Part shown: piece after piece, positions 1-7,090 of the stretch
How the letters are laid out: every line of letters begins with the position of its first letter
Position numbering within the stretch: position 1 is the stretch's first letter
DNA from: an uncultured Eubacteriales bacterium
GTDB lineage: Bacteria > Bacillota > Clostridia > Oscillospirales > Acutalibacteraceae
Assembly (NCBI GenBank): GCA_934486895.1
Contig: CAKSQZ010000014.1
Coordinates: 1-39,241, forward strand
Reading direction: 5' to 3'
Length of the DNA: 39,241 nt
Program-made: the position numbers and the translations under genes
The notes under the pieces: generated by a model
What the model was told of the DNA's origin: nothing
The model's database searches: none
Seen by the model: only the letters and a program-made list of their open reading frames with translations

Positions 1-121
1 CAGAATTATCGATGAAATGGAAGACAGGGGTATTGTCGGGCCATTTGAGGGTAAATCGAGAAGAGTTCTGATAACAAAACAGCAATGGCTTGAAATGCAG
101 GCGAGAAGAAACGATGAATAG
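1..121 (+). CDS. ftsK: DNA translocase FtsK/SpoIIIE, C-terminal end only (5' truncated by window)
   Basis: An open frame entering from the left edge (first full codon at base 2) reads RIIDEMEDRGIVGPFEGKSR and continues to a TAG at 119-121. This is the typical end of the winged-helix gamma domain of FtsK/SpoIIIE, which recognises the chromosome-orienting KOPS/SRS sequences and steers the hexameric DNA pump at the division or sporulation septum. Only about 39 residues are present, so the motor and membrane domains cannot be assessed. The ygiQ start codon lies inside the last codons of this gene (8-base overlap), suggesting translational coupling. The family call rests on the short but highly characteristic tail motif. 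Confidence 0.85.
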   Translation, partial: RIIDEMEDRGIVGPFEGKSRRVLITKQQWLEMQARRNDE

Positions 122-2030
122 AACAGGCTATCTTCCGATAAGTCGCGATGAAATGCTTGAGCGCGGCTGGAACTATATAGATTTCGCTGTCGTGACCGGG
201 GATTGCTATGTAGATCACCCGAGCTTCGGCACAGCTATTATCGCGCGGGAACTTGAAAGTCTCGGCTTTAAAGTCGGCATTATCGATCGTCCCGACACAG
301 AAAACAAAAAAGCTTTCGAGCGGTTCGGTAAACCGAGATACGGTTTTTTTGTCGGCTCAGGTGTTATCGATTCAATGGTGCTCAATTACACGGTTGCCAA
401 AAAGCGTCGAACCGATGATCTTTATGCACCGAGGAACTACCCGATAAAACGTCCCGATCGCGCTTTAACCGTTTTTTCAAACATGATAAGAAGGTCGTAT
501 CCCGACAGCCCGATAATTCTCGGCGGAATCGAAGCGTCTCTTCGCAGATTTGCACACTATGATTATTGGGCGGATAAACTTATGCCGTCTGTTCTGCTTG
601 ATTGCAATGCCGATCTTCTTTCATTCGGAATGGGAGAAAGGCAAACAAAGGAGATAGCGTTAAGACTGAAAAAAGGCGAAAAAATAAGCGAGATGACCGA
701 TATTCGCGGCACTTGTTATGTTGCAGACAGCATCGAAGGATTGTCGTGCATAAGCTTACATTCGTTTGAGCAGGAAAAGGGCGACAAGGAAGCCTATGCG
801 GAAGACTGCCGTATTCAGCTTGAAGAGCAGGACCCCGTAACAGGCAAGAGAATAGTTCAGAAGTTCGGCGACAGATTCGTTGTGCAGAATCCGCCCGCGG
901 TTCCGCTTGAAACGCAGGAGCTTGACCGTATCTACGAACTGCCGTATGAGCGGAATTACCATCCGTATTATGAGCAGTTCGGCGGTGTTGAAGCAATAAA
1001 GGAGGTGCGCTTTTCGATAACGCATAACCGAGGCTGTTTTTCCGCTTGCAATTTCTGTGCACTCAACTTTCATCAGGGCAGAACTGTCACATCAAGAAGT
1101 GAAGAATCTGTTTTGAAGGAAGCCGAAATGCTGACGCATGAACCCGATTTTAAAGGGTATATTCATGATGTCGGCGGGCCTACGGCTAACTTCCGTCATC
1201 GTTCGTGCCATAAACAGCTAAAGCACGGGTTTTGCAGAGGAAAGCGCTGTCTTGCTCCTCAAATGTGTAAAAACCTTGAGGTCGATCACAGCGAATATCT
1301 CGGAATACTCAGAAAAATGCGTTCGATAAAAGGAATAAAGCGCGTGTTTATCCGATCGGGTATCCGCTTTGACTATCTTATGGCAGACCCCGATAAAAGC
1401 TTTTTCAGGGAGCTTTGTAAATATCATATAAGCGGCCAGCTCAAAGTTGCACCGGAGCATTGCTCGGCAACTGTGCTCGAGCTCATGGGAAAGCCGTATA
1501 TCAGGGCTTATAAGGAGTTTTCTAAAGAGTTTTATCTAATAAACGGCGAAATACATAAAGAGCAGTATCTTGTGCCTTATCTAATGTCATCACACCCCGG
1601 CTCCGATCTCAATGCAGCTATCGAATTGTCACTTTTTTTAAAAGAGCAAAAAATCCGCCCGCGCCAGGTTCAGGACTTTTATCCGACGCCGGGTACAATC
1701 TCCACCTGTATGTACTATACAGGGCTTAATCCGTACAATATGCAGCCCGTCACGGTTCCGAAAACACCGCATGATAAAGCTCTGCAAAGAGCTCTGCTTC
1801 AGTATTTTCTGCCGCAAAACCGCGCGCTTGTTATCGAAGCGCTCAGAAAAGCGCACAGAACAGACCTAATCGGAACATCGGATAAGTGTCTTATAAGACC
1901 GGGCAGTGACACTCCGTTTGTTCACACAAAGCAAAGCGAGAAGCAGGGTAAACATAAAGTCTCTTCAAAAAGTCCGAAAAGGAGTAAAAATAACAAATGG
2001 CAAGGTTCAGACCGAAAAAGACGGGGTTAA
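114..2030 (+). CDS. YgiQ family radical SAM protein
   Basis: This 638-residue protein belongs to the YgiQ family of radical SAM proteins, whose substrate is not established. The cluster-binding motif is present as C308-x3-C312-x2-C315 in the context RGCFSACNFC. The N-terminus (GYLP...RGWNYIDFAVVTGDCYVDHPSFG) and the segment LGGIEASLRRFAHYDYW are hallmarks of the family. The C-terminal region, including the DFYPTPGT motif, corresponds to the domain usually called DUF3362 and ends in a very basic tail. The ATG at 114 was chosen over an upstream in-frame ATG at 90 because it matches the usual start of the family. It overlaps the FtsK stop by 8 bases, and the 3' end overlaps the next gene by 34 bases, so the genes are probably co-transcribed. 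Family membership is certain; its biochemical role is not known. Confidence 0.93.
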   Translation: MNRTGYLPISRDEMLERGWNYIDFAVVTGDCYVDHPSFGTAIIARELESLGFKVGIIDRPDTENKKAFERFGKPRYGFFVGSGVIDSMVLNYTVAKKRRTDDLYAPRNYPIKRPDRALTVFSNMIRRSYPDSPIILGGIEASLRRFAHYDYWADKLMPSVLLDCNADLLSFGMGERQTKEIALRLKKGEKISEMTDIRGTCYVADSIEGLSCISLHSFEQEKGDKEAYAEDCRIQLEEQDPVTGKRIVQKFGDRFVVQNPPAVPLETQELDRIYELPYERNYHPYYEQFGGVEAIKEVRFSITHNRGCFSACNFCALNFHQGRTVTSRSEESVLKEAEMLTHEPDFKGYIHDVGGPTANFRHRSCHKQLKHGFCRGKRCLAPQMCKNLEVDHSEYLGILRKMRSIKGIKRVFIRSGIRFDYLMADPDKSFFRELCKYHISGQLKVAPEHCSATVLELMGKPYIRAYKEFSKEFYLINGEIHKEQYLVPYLMSSHPGSDLNAAIELSLFLKEQKIRPRQVQDFYPTPGTISTCMYYTGLNPYNMQPVTVPKTPHDKALQRALLQYFLPQNRALVIEALRKAHRTDLIGTSDKCLIRPGSDTPFVHTKQSEKQGKHKVSSKSPKRSKNNKWQGSDRKRRG

Positions 2031-2932
2031 TATTCACAATAGTTTTCGCTGCCGCGTTTTTAGCTGCAATCGGTATAACGCTTTCGTCCTACGGTATTAT
2101 CAAAGGGCTGCCTACATGGGGTGAAATATTAAATCAAGCGCCTGCACCGTCGGCAGGTGAAGTATTAAGCGGCAACCGCGTCTGCTTTATCGATTGCGGA
2201 CAAGGCGATTGCGAGGCGGTTATCTCGAATGAAAATGTAACGGTTATCGATTCCGGACCTGCCGCAAATAAAAGAAGCACTGTTCAAAATCTTAAAAACG
2301 CCGGAGTGACCAGGATAGATAATCTGGTGCTTACCCATCCGCACGAAGACCATATCGGCGGAGCTGTTCAAATACTCGAAGATTTTGAAGTCGGAAGAAT
2401 TTTTATGATCAAGCCGTCTAAAACACCTAACACACAGACATATTTGAATCTGCTCAAAAAGATAGATGAAAAAGGACTCACAATAACTGTCCCTGAGATC
2501 GGCTCGGATTTCAAATGCGGCGATTTTACATTTAGGTTCTTAGGACCGCTCAAAGATTACAATGACAGCAATAATAATTCCATTGTTATTAAAGCATCTG
2601 TCGGCGGCAAATCGTTTTTATTCACGGGCGATGCCGAGGGAAAACCCGAAAGCGACCTTGTTGAAGAATACGGCAGTGAGCTTAAATGCGATATTTTGAA
2701 GGTAGGACACCACGGCAGCAGAACATCAACAAAAGCAAAGTTTTATAAAGCGGTTTCGCCGAAAATAGCTGTTATATCCTGCGGCGAGGATAACGACTAC
2801 GGACATCCGCACGGCGAAACGCTTAAAACGCTTAGCAATATAACCGTCTATCGCACCGATCTGAACGGCACTATTACTGTCGGGGTGGACGGCGGCGAAC
2901 TGAAAGTTGCTGTTTCAAAGGATATCAGGTGA
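1997..2932 (+). CDS. Membrane-anchored ComEC-type metallo-beta-lactamase-fold hydrolase
   Basis: This 311-residue protein has one N-terminal hydrophobic segment (about residues 10-34) that could be a membrane anchor or signal peptide. It is followed by a metallo-beta-lactamase fold like the C-terminal domain of ComEC/Rec2. The metal-binding motif THPHEDHIGG supplies H114, H116, D118 and H119. Further metal-site motifs appear as LFTGDAE and KVGHHGSRTS. In ComEC this domain is thought to degrade the non-transported DNA strand, but stand-alone copies like this one lack the channel, so the substrate here is uncertain. The AAAAGGAG ahead of the ATG at 1997 supports the start, which lies inside the ygiQ 3' end. 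The DUF3006 gene starts 4 bases after the stop, a frequent pairing for this family. Confidence 0.85.
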   Translation: MARFRPKKTGLIFTIVFAAAFLAAIGITLSSYGIIKGLPTWGEILNQAPAPSAGEVLSGNRVCFIDCGQGDCEAVISNENVTVIDSGPAANKRSTVQNLKNAGVTRIDNLVLTHPHEDHIGGAVQILEDFEVGRIFMIKPSKTPNTQTYLNLLKKIDEKGLTITVPEIGSDFKCGDFTFRFLGPLKDYNDSNNNSIVIKASVGGKSFLFTGDAEGKPESDLVEEYGSELKCDILKVGHHGSRTSTKAKFYKAVSPKIAVISCGEDNDYGHPHGETLKTLSNITVYRTDLNGTITVGVDGGELKVAVSKDIR

Positions 2933-2936
2933 TAAT

Positions 2937-3146
2937 ATGAAGTTGATTATAGATAGATTTGAAGAAGATTTTGCGGTTTGCGAATCGGAAACCGGTATGG
3001 TCAATATAAAATGCTCGGATATTCCGAATGACGCCGCCGAGGGCGATACACTTGTATTATCAAACGGCAGATATTTAATCGATCGCGAAGATACGGAAAA
3101 ACGAAGAAAAGAAATTGAAAAACTTCAGGATAAACTTTTCGGCTGA
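2937..3146 (+). CDS. DUF3006 domain protein
   Basis: This is a 69-residue protein starting MKLIIDRFEEDFAVCE, the typical opening of DUF3006. The family consists of small, probably beta-barrel proteins that follow ComEC-like metallo-beta-lactamase genes in many Firmicutes. No catalytic residues are known. The C-terminus is charged and probably helical (DTEKRRKEIEKLQDKL). The ATG at 2937 is preferred over an in-frame upstream start because an AGGTGA ribosome binding site ends exactly on the stop codon of the preceding gene, indicating tight translational coupling. The context suggests an accessory of the upstream hydrolase; this is inference from gene pairing. Confidence 0.8.
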   Translation: MKLIIDRFEEDFAVCESETGMVNIKCSDIPNDAAEGDTLVLSNGRYLIDREDTEKRRKEIEKLQDKLFG

Positions 3147-3169
3147 TTACAGTTTCAAGAGGTGATATT

Positions 3170-5248
3170 ATGAAAAAAATCAATGTTTTTATAAGCACAA
3201 TAATGAGCGTTGTAATAGCGTTGTCGGCTGTCGGATTTTGCGCTTATGCACAGACAGGCATGCATGAATACAACGGCAGTGCAAAAACAATGTCCTACAC
3301 CATTGTAGACGCTGAAACAGGCAATTCCTACACTCCGTCAACTGATTTCAAGGGCAGCGCGGTCGTTATGGTGTTCGGTTTGGTTGCGTCCAATGCTGAA
3401 AGCTATGTCAAAAATCAGCTTAACGCCGTTGATAACATCCTGAAGAATACGGCACCCGGGCTTGTAAAAGGCGTTTATCTTGATATTGCTTCTTCTAACA
3501 CCGCGTCCGATGTGATGAATTTCAAAATATCAAACGGTTTTTCAAATATAATCTCAAGTGCCGACAGCGGCGGTTTGAACAACTATTATCTTTTCAATAC
3601 ATTAAAGGAAGATAATCTTTTGATTCCGTGCGTGCTCATAGCAGATGAAAGCGGCGCGATCAGATATTACAATACCGGAATGACAACTGCCCATGATATA
3701 AAGAACGCTCTTATCTCTATCCTAGGCGATCAGATCTTATCGAGAGATTATGTCGATTATTACGAAGATAATGTTGAAAGCAATAAATATGCCCAAACGG
3801 GTGATTATATAAGCGAAGATCTTTTAAATACAGCGACAGTTTTAGCGTCAAACGACAACGAAGGAGTGTCGGATGAAAATCTGCCTGTCGTTACAAATCT
3901 TGCAAATGAAATAACAAGCGGATTATCGGACGACTTGTCAAAAGCAAAAGCTATTGCTAATTGGATCTCCGAAAATATATATTATGATTTCGATTATCTC
4001 TACGGAACAACAAGCACGACATCTGAGACTGCTATCGATGTTATAAACACAAGAACTACCGTCTGCCGCGGATATTCTGCTTTGATGAACGCACTGTGCC
4101 GCACTGCAGGTATTCCCAGTATTCGTATTCTCGGCTATGCCGATTCATCGGGCGAGTGGACATATGAGAATGTCCACGGTTCTGAAAAAAGCCGCGCTAA
4201 TCATATGTGGAATGAGGTCTATGTAAACGGCAGATGGCTTATTATCGACACCACATGGAACAGCTTAAATCGCTATGAAAACGGCGAAAAGATAACAAAT
4301 GCGCCGAGAGATAATTATTTCGATCCCGACATTGAAACATTCAGTCTCGATCACAGGATCGTGCAGTATTTCGATAGTGTCACAGACAGTGCAACAGGGT
4401 TTAAATACAACCGTTCTTATGACGGTGTTTTCGCTGCGGGCTATACAGGTTCGCTTTCAAACGGTGCTCTTTCGCTTCCGCAGACTATAATCGGCAGGCC
4501 TGTTGTCGGAATAACTCAAGTCTCATTTCAGGCGGCATATCTTAAAGGAACGCTGAGATCGGTCACACTGCCAAACACGGTCGATGTAATCGAGTATGCG
4601 GCGTTTTACGGGAATTTATCGCTTTCGCATATCAACATTCCGTATAATTGCAATATAGGGAGCAGTGTGTTTTTGTATTGCGGCAGCAGCTATAAGCCGA
4701 CTGAAATTTGGGGATTCAGCGGCTCTTCGGCGGAAAAGTATGTGAGTGATAATTCATCTTCAAATCTGAAATTTGTTGCAAAGGATTGCACCGTGCTCGG
4801 CCATACAAGCGGCGTATGGAAGACTATAACCGCTGCCGAGTGCAACTCTGTCGGAGAAGACGGGAAATATTGTGAGGTTTGCAATACGCTTCTCGAAACT
4901 CGCGAAACGACTGTTTCTCATCAGTTCGGCAGATGGGATGGCGACGGAGAAACTCAGATCAGAAAATGCATAAACTGTGATGAAACGCAAAGCAGAGCCA
5001 ACCCGTATTATGTTGCGCCCACTACTGTAACTACAACTACCTCCGCCTCAACCGAGGCGACTGAACCTAAAAAAGGCGATCTTAATTCGGATAACATTGT
5101 AAATACAGCCGACCTTCTTCTCCTGAAAAAGCTGATCGCTAATGAAAATTTGTCGGATGAGATCTATCACCTTTCTGATTTGAATGCAGACGGTGCGGTT
5201 AATATAATCGATCTTATATATCTTAAATCAATTATAATAAACTATTGA
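3170..5248 (+). CDS. Secreted transglutaminase-like protein with thioredoxin-like, LRR and dockerin modules
   Basis: This 692-residue modular exported protein starts with a signal peptide (KK followed by a hydrophobic run, with likely cleavage after CAYA near residue 27). Residues about 45-185 resemble a thioredoxin/redoxin fold (DFKGSAVVMVFG..., PCVLIADESGAIRYYNTG) but lack a CxxC active site. Residues about 250-365 are a transglutaminase/protease-like core with the triad visible: C299 (TTVCRGYSALMNALC), H345 (ANHMWNEVYV) and D360 (LIIDTTWN). A short BspA-like leucine-rich segment follows (about 440-545), then a region with two Cys pairs, a Thr-rich linker, and a type I dockerin at 636-692 with two calcium-loop repeats (DLNSDN and DLNADG). 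The dockerin implies docking to a cell-surface scaffoldin. An AGAGGTGA site precedes the ATG. Family members may be peptidases or cross-linking enzymes; which applies cannot be told. Confidence 0.85.
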   Translation: MKKINVFISTIMSVVIALSAVGFCAYAQTGMHEYNGSAKTMSYTIVDAETGNSYTPSTDFKGSAVVMVFGLVASNAESYVKNQLNAVDNILKNTAPGLVKGVYLDIASSNTASDVMNFKISNGFSNIISSADSGGLNNYYLFNTLKEDNLLIPCVLIADESGAIRYYNTGMTTAHDIKNALISILGDQILSRDYVDYYEDNVESNKYAQTGDYISEDLLNTATVLASNDNEGVSDENLPVVTNLANEITSGLSDDLSKAKAIANWISENIYYDFDYLYGTTSTTSETAIDVINTRTTVCRGYSALMNALCRTAGIPSIRILGYADSSGEWTYENVHGSEKSRANHMWNEVYVNGRWLIIDTTWNSLNRYENGEKITNAPRDNYFDPDIETFSLDHRIVQYFDSVTDSATGFKYNRSYDGVFAAGYTGSLSNGALSLPQTIIGRPVVGITQVSFQAAYLKGTLRSVTLPNTVDVIEYAAFYGNLSLSHINIPYNCNIGSSVFLYCGSSYKPTEIWGFSGSSAEKYVSDNSSSNLKFVAKDCTVLGHTSGVWKTITAAECNSVGEDGKYCEVCNTLLETRETTVSHQFGRWDGDGETQIRKCINCDETQSRANPYYVAPTTVTTTTSASTEATEPKKGDLNSDNIVNTADLLLLKKLIANENLSDEIYHLSDLNADGAVNIIDLIYLKSIIINY

Positions 5249-5273
5249 ACAGGCAAAATGGAGTGTGTTGAAA

Positions 5274-6023
5274 ATGGGCAGCTACCCGAAAGCTCAAGAG
5301 GGAATGTATTTTATTGATCCCCAAACGACTATATGCGACTATGATGTGAATTGTAATATGACATTGTTCGCTTTTTTGAAGTATCAGCAAGACGCCGCCG
5401 AGAAGCATGTTTCATCGCTCGGGTGCGACTGCGATAATATGGTAGCGCATAAGCTCGCTTTTCTTGTCAATAAAACCCGCAATATCATTTATCGTATGCC
5501 GAAATACGGTGAAAGATTTCGGCTTTACACGTGGAATATAGGCACAAATGGCGTTCGCTTCAGAAGAGGCTTTTTGTGGTACTCGGAGGACGGCGAGCTG
5601 TTGGCGCACGGATGCAATATCTATGTGCTCGTGAACACCGAAACACACCGCCCGCTCAGACCGAGTGCGCTGTATGTCGATTTTGATGAGTATCCCGATT
5701 ATGAGAATCCGGCGCTCTCACTTGATAGTGATATGTCTATGATAAATCCAAGCCTTGTCGGCAGAAAAACAGTGACATATTCCGATCTTGATCTAAACCG
5801 GCATCTGAACAACGCGCGATACGCCGCAATTCTTCAGGATAACCTGCCTGAAGATCGCAGAAGCGCCGAAAAAATCAGATCATTCGCGATCGATTTCATT
5901 AAGGAAGTTCCGCTCGGAACACAGCTTGAAATTTTTTCTGAAACATCGGAGAAACATACTGTTATAAAAGGAACTGCTCAGGAACACGACAGATTTTCAG
6001 GCAGGGTAGATTATGCAAATTAA
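5274..6023 (+). CDS. Acyl-ACP thioesterase (FatA/FatB type, double hotdog)
   Basis: This is a 249-residue protein of the acyl-ACP thioesterase family, which releases fatty acids from acyl carrier protein. The N-terminal hotdog carries the usual opening (IDPQTTICDYDVNCNMTLFAFLKYQQDAAE). The second hotdog contains the hallmark SDLDLNRHLNNARY, with catalytic-type N175 and H177. The length suits bacterial members. Three in-frame starts cluster here: GTG 5265, TTG 5268 and ATG 5274. A GGAG at 5260-5263 is best spaced (10 bases) for the ATG, so that start is given. The gene lies 25 bases after the transglutaminase gene, and its end overlaps the asparaginase gene by 11 bases. Its free fatty acid product could serve lipid turnover, but nothing in the neighbourhood identifies a pathway. 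Confidence 0.85.
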   Translation: MGSYPKAQEGMYFIDPQTTICDYDVNCNMTLFAFLKYQQDAAEKHVSSLGCDCDNMVAHKLAFLVNKTRNIIYRMPKYGERFRLYTWNIGTNGVRFRRGFLWYSEDGELLAHGCNIYVLVNTETHRPLRPSALYVDFDEYPDYENPALSLDSDMSMINPSLVGRKTVTYSDLDLNRHLNNARYAAILQDNLPEDRRSAEKIRSFAIDFIKEVPLGTQLEIFSETSEKHTVIKGTAQEHDRFSGRVDYAN

Positions 6024-6888
6024 AATAATCCGTACAGGCGGCACTATCGAAAGCAAAAAGTCCGCCGGGGGACTCGAACCCTCAGCGGCAGATCTTTCGT
6101 TTGTCAGAGCATTGACAGATACAAAGATCGAGTCTGACAGCCTATATTGTATCGACAGCAGCGATGCTTCGGTTGATATGATAACGCATATTGCCGATTA
6201 TATCCGAAATGATGAAAGCGACGGCTTTGTTATAACCCACGGAACCGACACAATGGCGTATACTGCGGCAGCTCTCAGCTTCCTGCTCGGCAATATCGGC
6301 AGACCGGTTATTATAACAGGCTCAATGCTACCGCTCGGAGATGCCGGATCCGATGCTAAAATGAATTTGTCAAACGCAGTGCTTGCCGCGGACACGCTTA
6401 AAAACAGCGGAGTTTATATTTTGATGAACGGCAGACTTATTCACGGTGCGAAAGCGATAAAATCGAATACCAGCAGCGTTATATCTTTCAAGCCGGCTGA
6501 CGGTGTTTTCACACGGTTTCCGAAAGCTGTTCCGATCGGAAACAAACTTTCGGGTAAAATTAAGATCGAGTATGTGACGCCGCTTACAAAGCAGATCGGT
6601 GCGGATGATGCTCAGGCAGTCCTGTTGTGCGGTTATGGCAGCGGAAACCTGCCGAAAAGGCTCAAATTGCCGAATAAGCCGTGCTATCTTGTTTCTCAGT
6701 GTCCGTTCGGTGTGGTCGATATGTCGGCCTATAAATCCGGAGCGGATGCTCTAAAGCGCGGTGTTATCCCGCTTAACATGACTCTTCCGGCCGCATCGAT
6801 GAAGCTGGCGGCGGCGTATTCCTATGATTCAGAATCGGCAAAGAAGATCATGCAGACCGAATATTGCGGAGAATTTCTAATCGGCTGA
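6013..6888 (+). CDS. L-asparaginase family protein (short form)
   Basis: This 291-residue protein belongs to the bacterial L-asparaginase family (asparagine to aspartate plus ammonia). The first nucleophile motif is RTGGTIESK with T11. The second triad lies in ITHGTDTMAYT (T78, D79), and K150 in AKAIKSNT matches the catalytic lysine. There is no signal peptide, so a cytoplasmic type I-like enzyme is likely. It is shorter than the usual roughly 330 residues, mainly because of a compact C-terminal domain, and no obvious tyrosine is seen in the lid loop after TGGTI, so activity or specificity could differ. The ATG lies 11 bases inside the thioesterase gene, implying translational coupling. The aspartate it would produce is a substrate of the PyrB encoded just downstream, although pyrB has its own promoter. 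Confidence 0.85.
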   Translation: MQIKIIRTGGTIESKKSAGGLEPSAADLSFVRALTDTKIESDSLYCIDSSDASVDMITHIADYIRNDESDGFVITHGTDTMAYTAAALSFLLGNIGRPVIITGSMLPLGDAGSDAKMNLSNAVLAADTLKNSGVYILMNGRLIHGAKAIKSNTSSVISFKPADGVFTRFPKAVPIGNKLSGKIKIEYVTPLTKQIGADDAQAVLLCGYGSGNLPKRLKLPNKPCYLVSQCPFGVVDMSAYKSGADALKRGVIPLNMTLPAASMKLAAAYSYDSESAKKIMQTEYCGEFLIG

Positions 6889-6906
6889 GAATCGATCGAT
6901 TTTTGA

Positions 6907-6935
6907 TTGACAAGTGCGGTTTATGAGTATATAAT
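6907..6935 (+). promoter_or_regulatory. Consensus sigma-A promoter of the pyr leader-pyrB unit
   Basis: A perfect TTGACA (6907-6912) and TATAAT (6930-6935) are separated by 17 bases. Transcription would start near 6942, about 25 bases before the leader peptide start codon. A promoter this strong ahead of a leader and hairpin suits control by attenuation and not by initiation. Confidence 0.85.
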
Positions 6936-6966
6936 TTATAATAAGTGAAAAACGGAGGAATAAAAA

Positions 6967-7068
6967 ATGCGGATTGCGAGTCAAAAATCAATATCTTGCT
7001 TTTCTTATCTTCTGTTTAATATTTGTTTTTTAAGTCTGCATATCGTCGATGTGCAGACTTTTGTATGA
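6967..7068 (+). CDS. Putative pyrBI-type leader peptide (pyrL-like, 33 codons)
   Basis: This is a short open frame of 33 codons from ATG 6967 to TGA 7066-7068, with a near-ideal GGAGG at 6954-6958, 8 bases before the ATG. The peptide has no recognisable fold and many Phe, Leu, Ser and Ile residues, because the template is extremely U-rich: 25 of 36 bases in 6996-7031 are T. The frame runs straight through the hairpin at 7032-7060 and stops just beyond it, 22 bases before pyrB. This is the architecture of the enterobacterial pyrBI leader. There, low UTP stalls RNA polymerase in the U-rich stretch, the ribosome catches up, and the terminator cannot fold. The arrangement is seen directly; the regulatory role is inferred by analogy. 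Confidence 0.7.
   Translation: MRIASQKSISCFSYLLFNICFLSLHIVDVQTFV
7032..7062 (+). terminator. Attenuator hairpin upstream of pyrB
   Basis: AAGTCTGCA (7032-7040) pairs with TGCAGACTT (7052-7060). The inner TATC/GATG bases extend this to a stem of about 13 pairs with one U-G wobble and a 3-base loop. The following U-tract is short (CTTTTG), so intrinsic termination may be partial, as expected for a regulated attenuator. The whole hairpin lies inside the leader peptide frame, so a closely following ribosome would disrupt it. Confidence 0.7.
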
Positions 7069-7090
7069 GAAACGAAAGGAACGGTGTGTG

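Noticed and set aside
580..1073. Open frames of 100-160 codons on the minus strand inside ygiQ
   Set aside because: They lie entirely within a clearly recognised gene, show no domain motif and lack start signals.
6890..6901. Palindrome AATCGATCGATT followed by T residues after the asparaginase gene, as terminator
   Set aside because: A perfect 12-base palindrome can form only about 4 pairs with a loop, which is too weak. It may be chance.
6936..7090. PyrR-binding antiterminator ahead of pyrB
   Set aside because: No purine-rich PyrR consensus loop or competing antiterminator stem was recognised. The U-rich translated leader explains the layout better.
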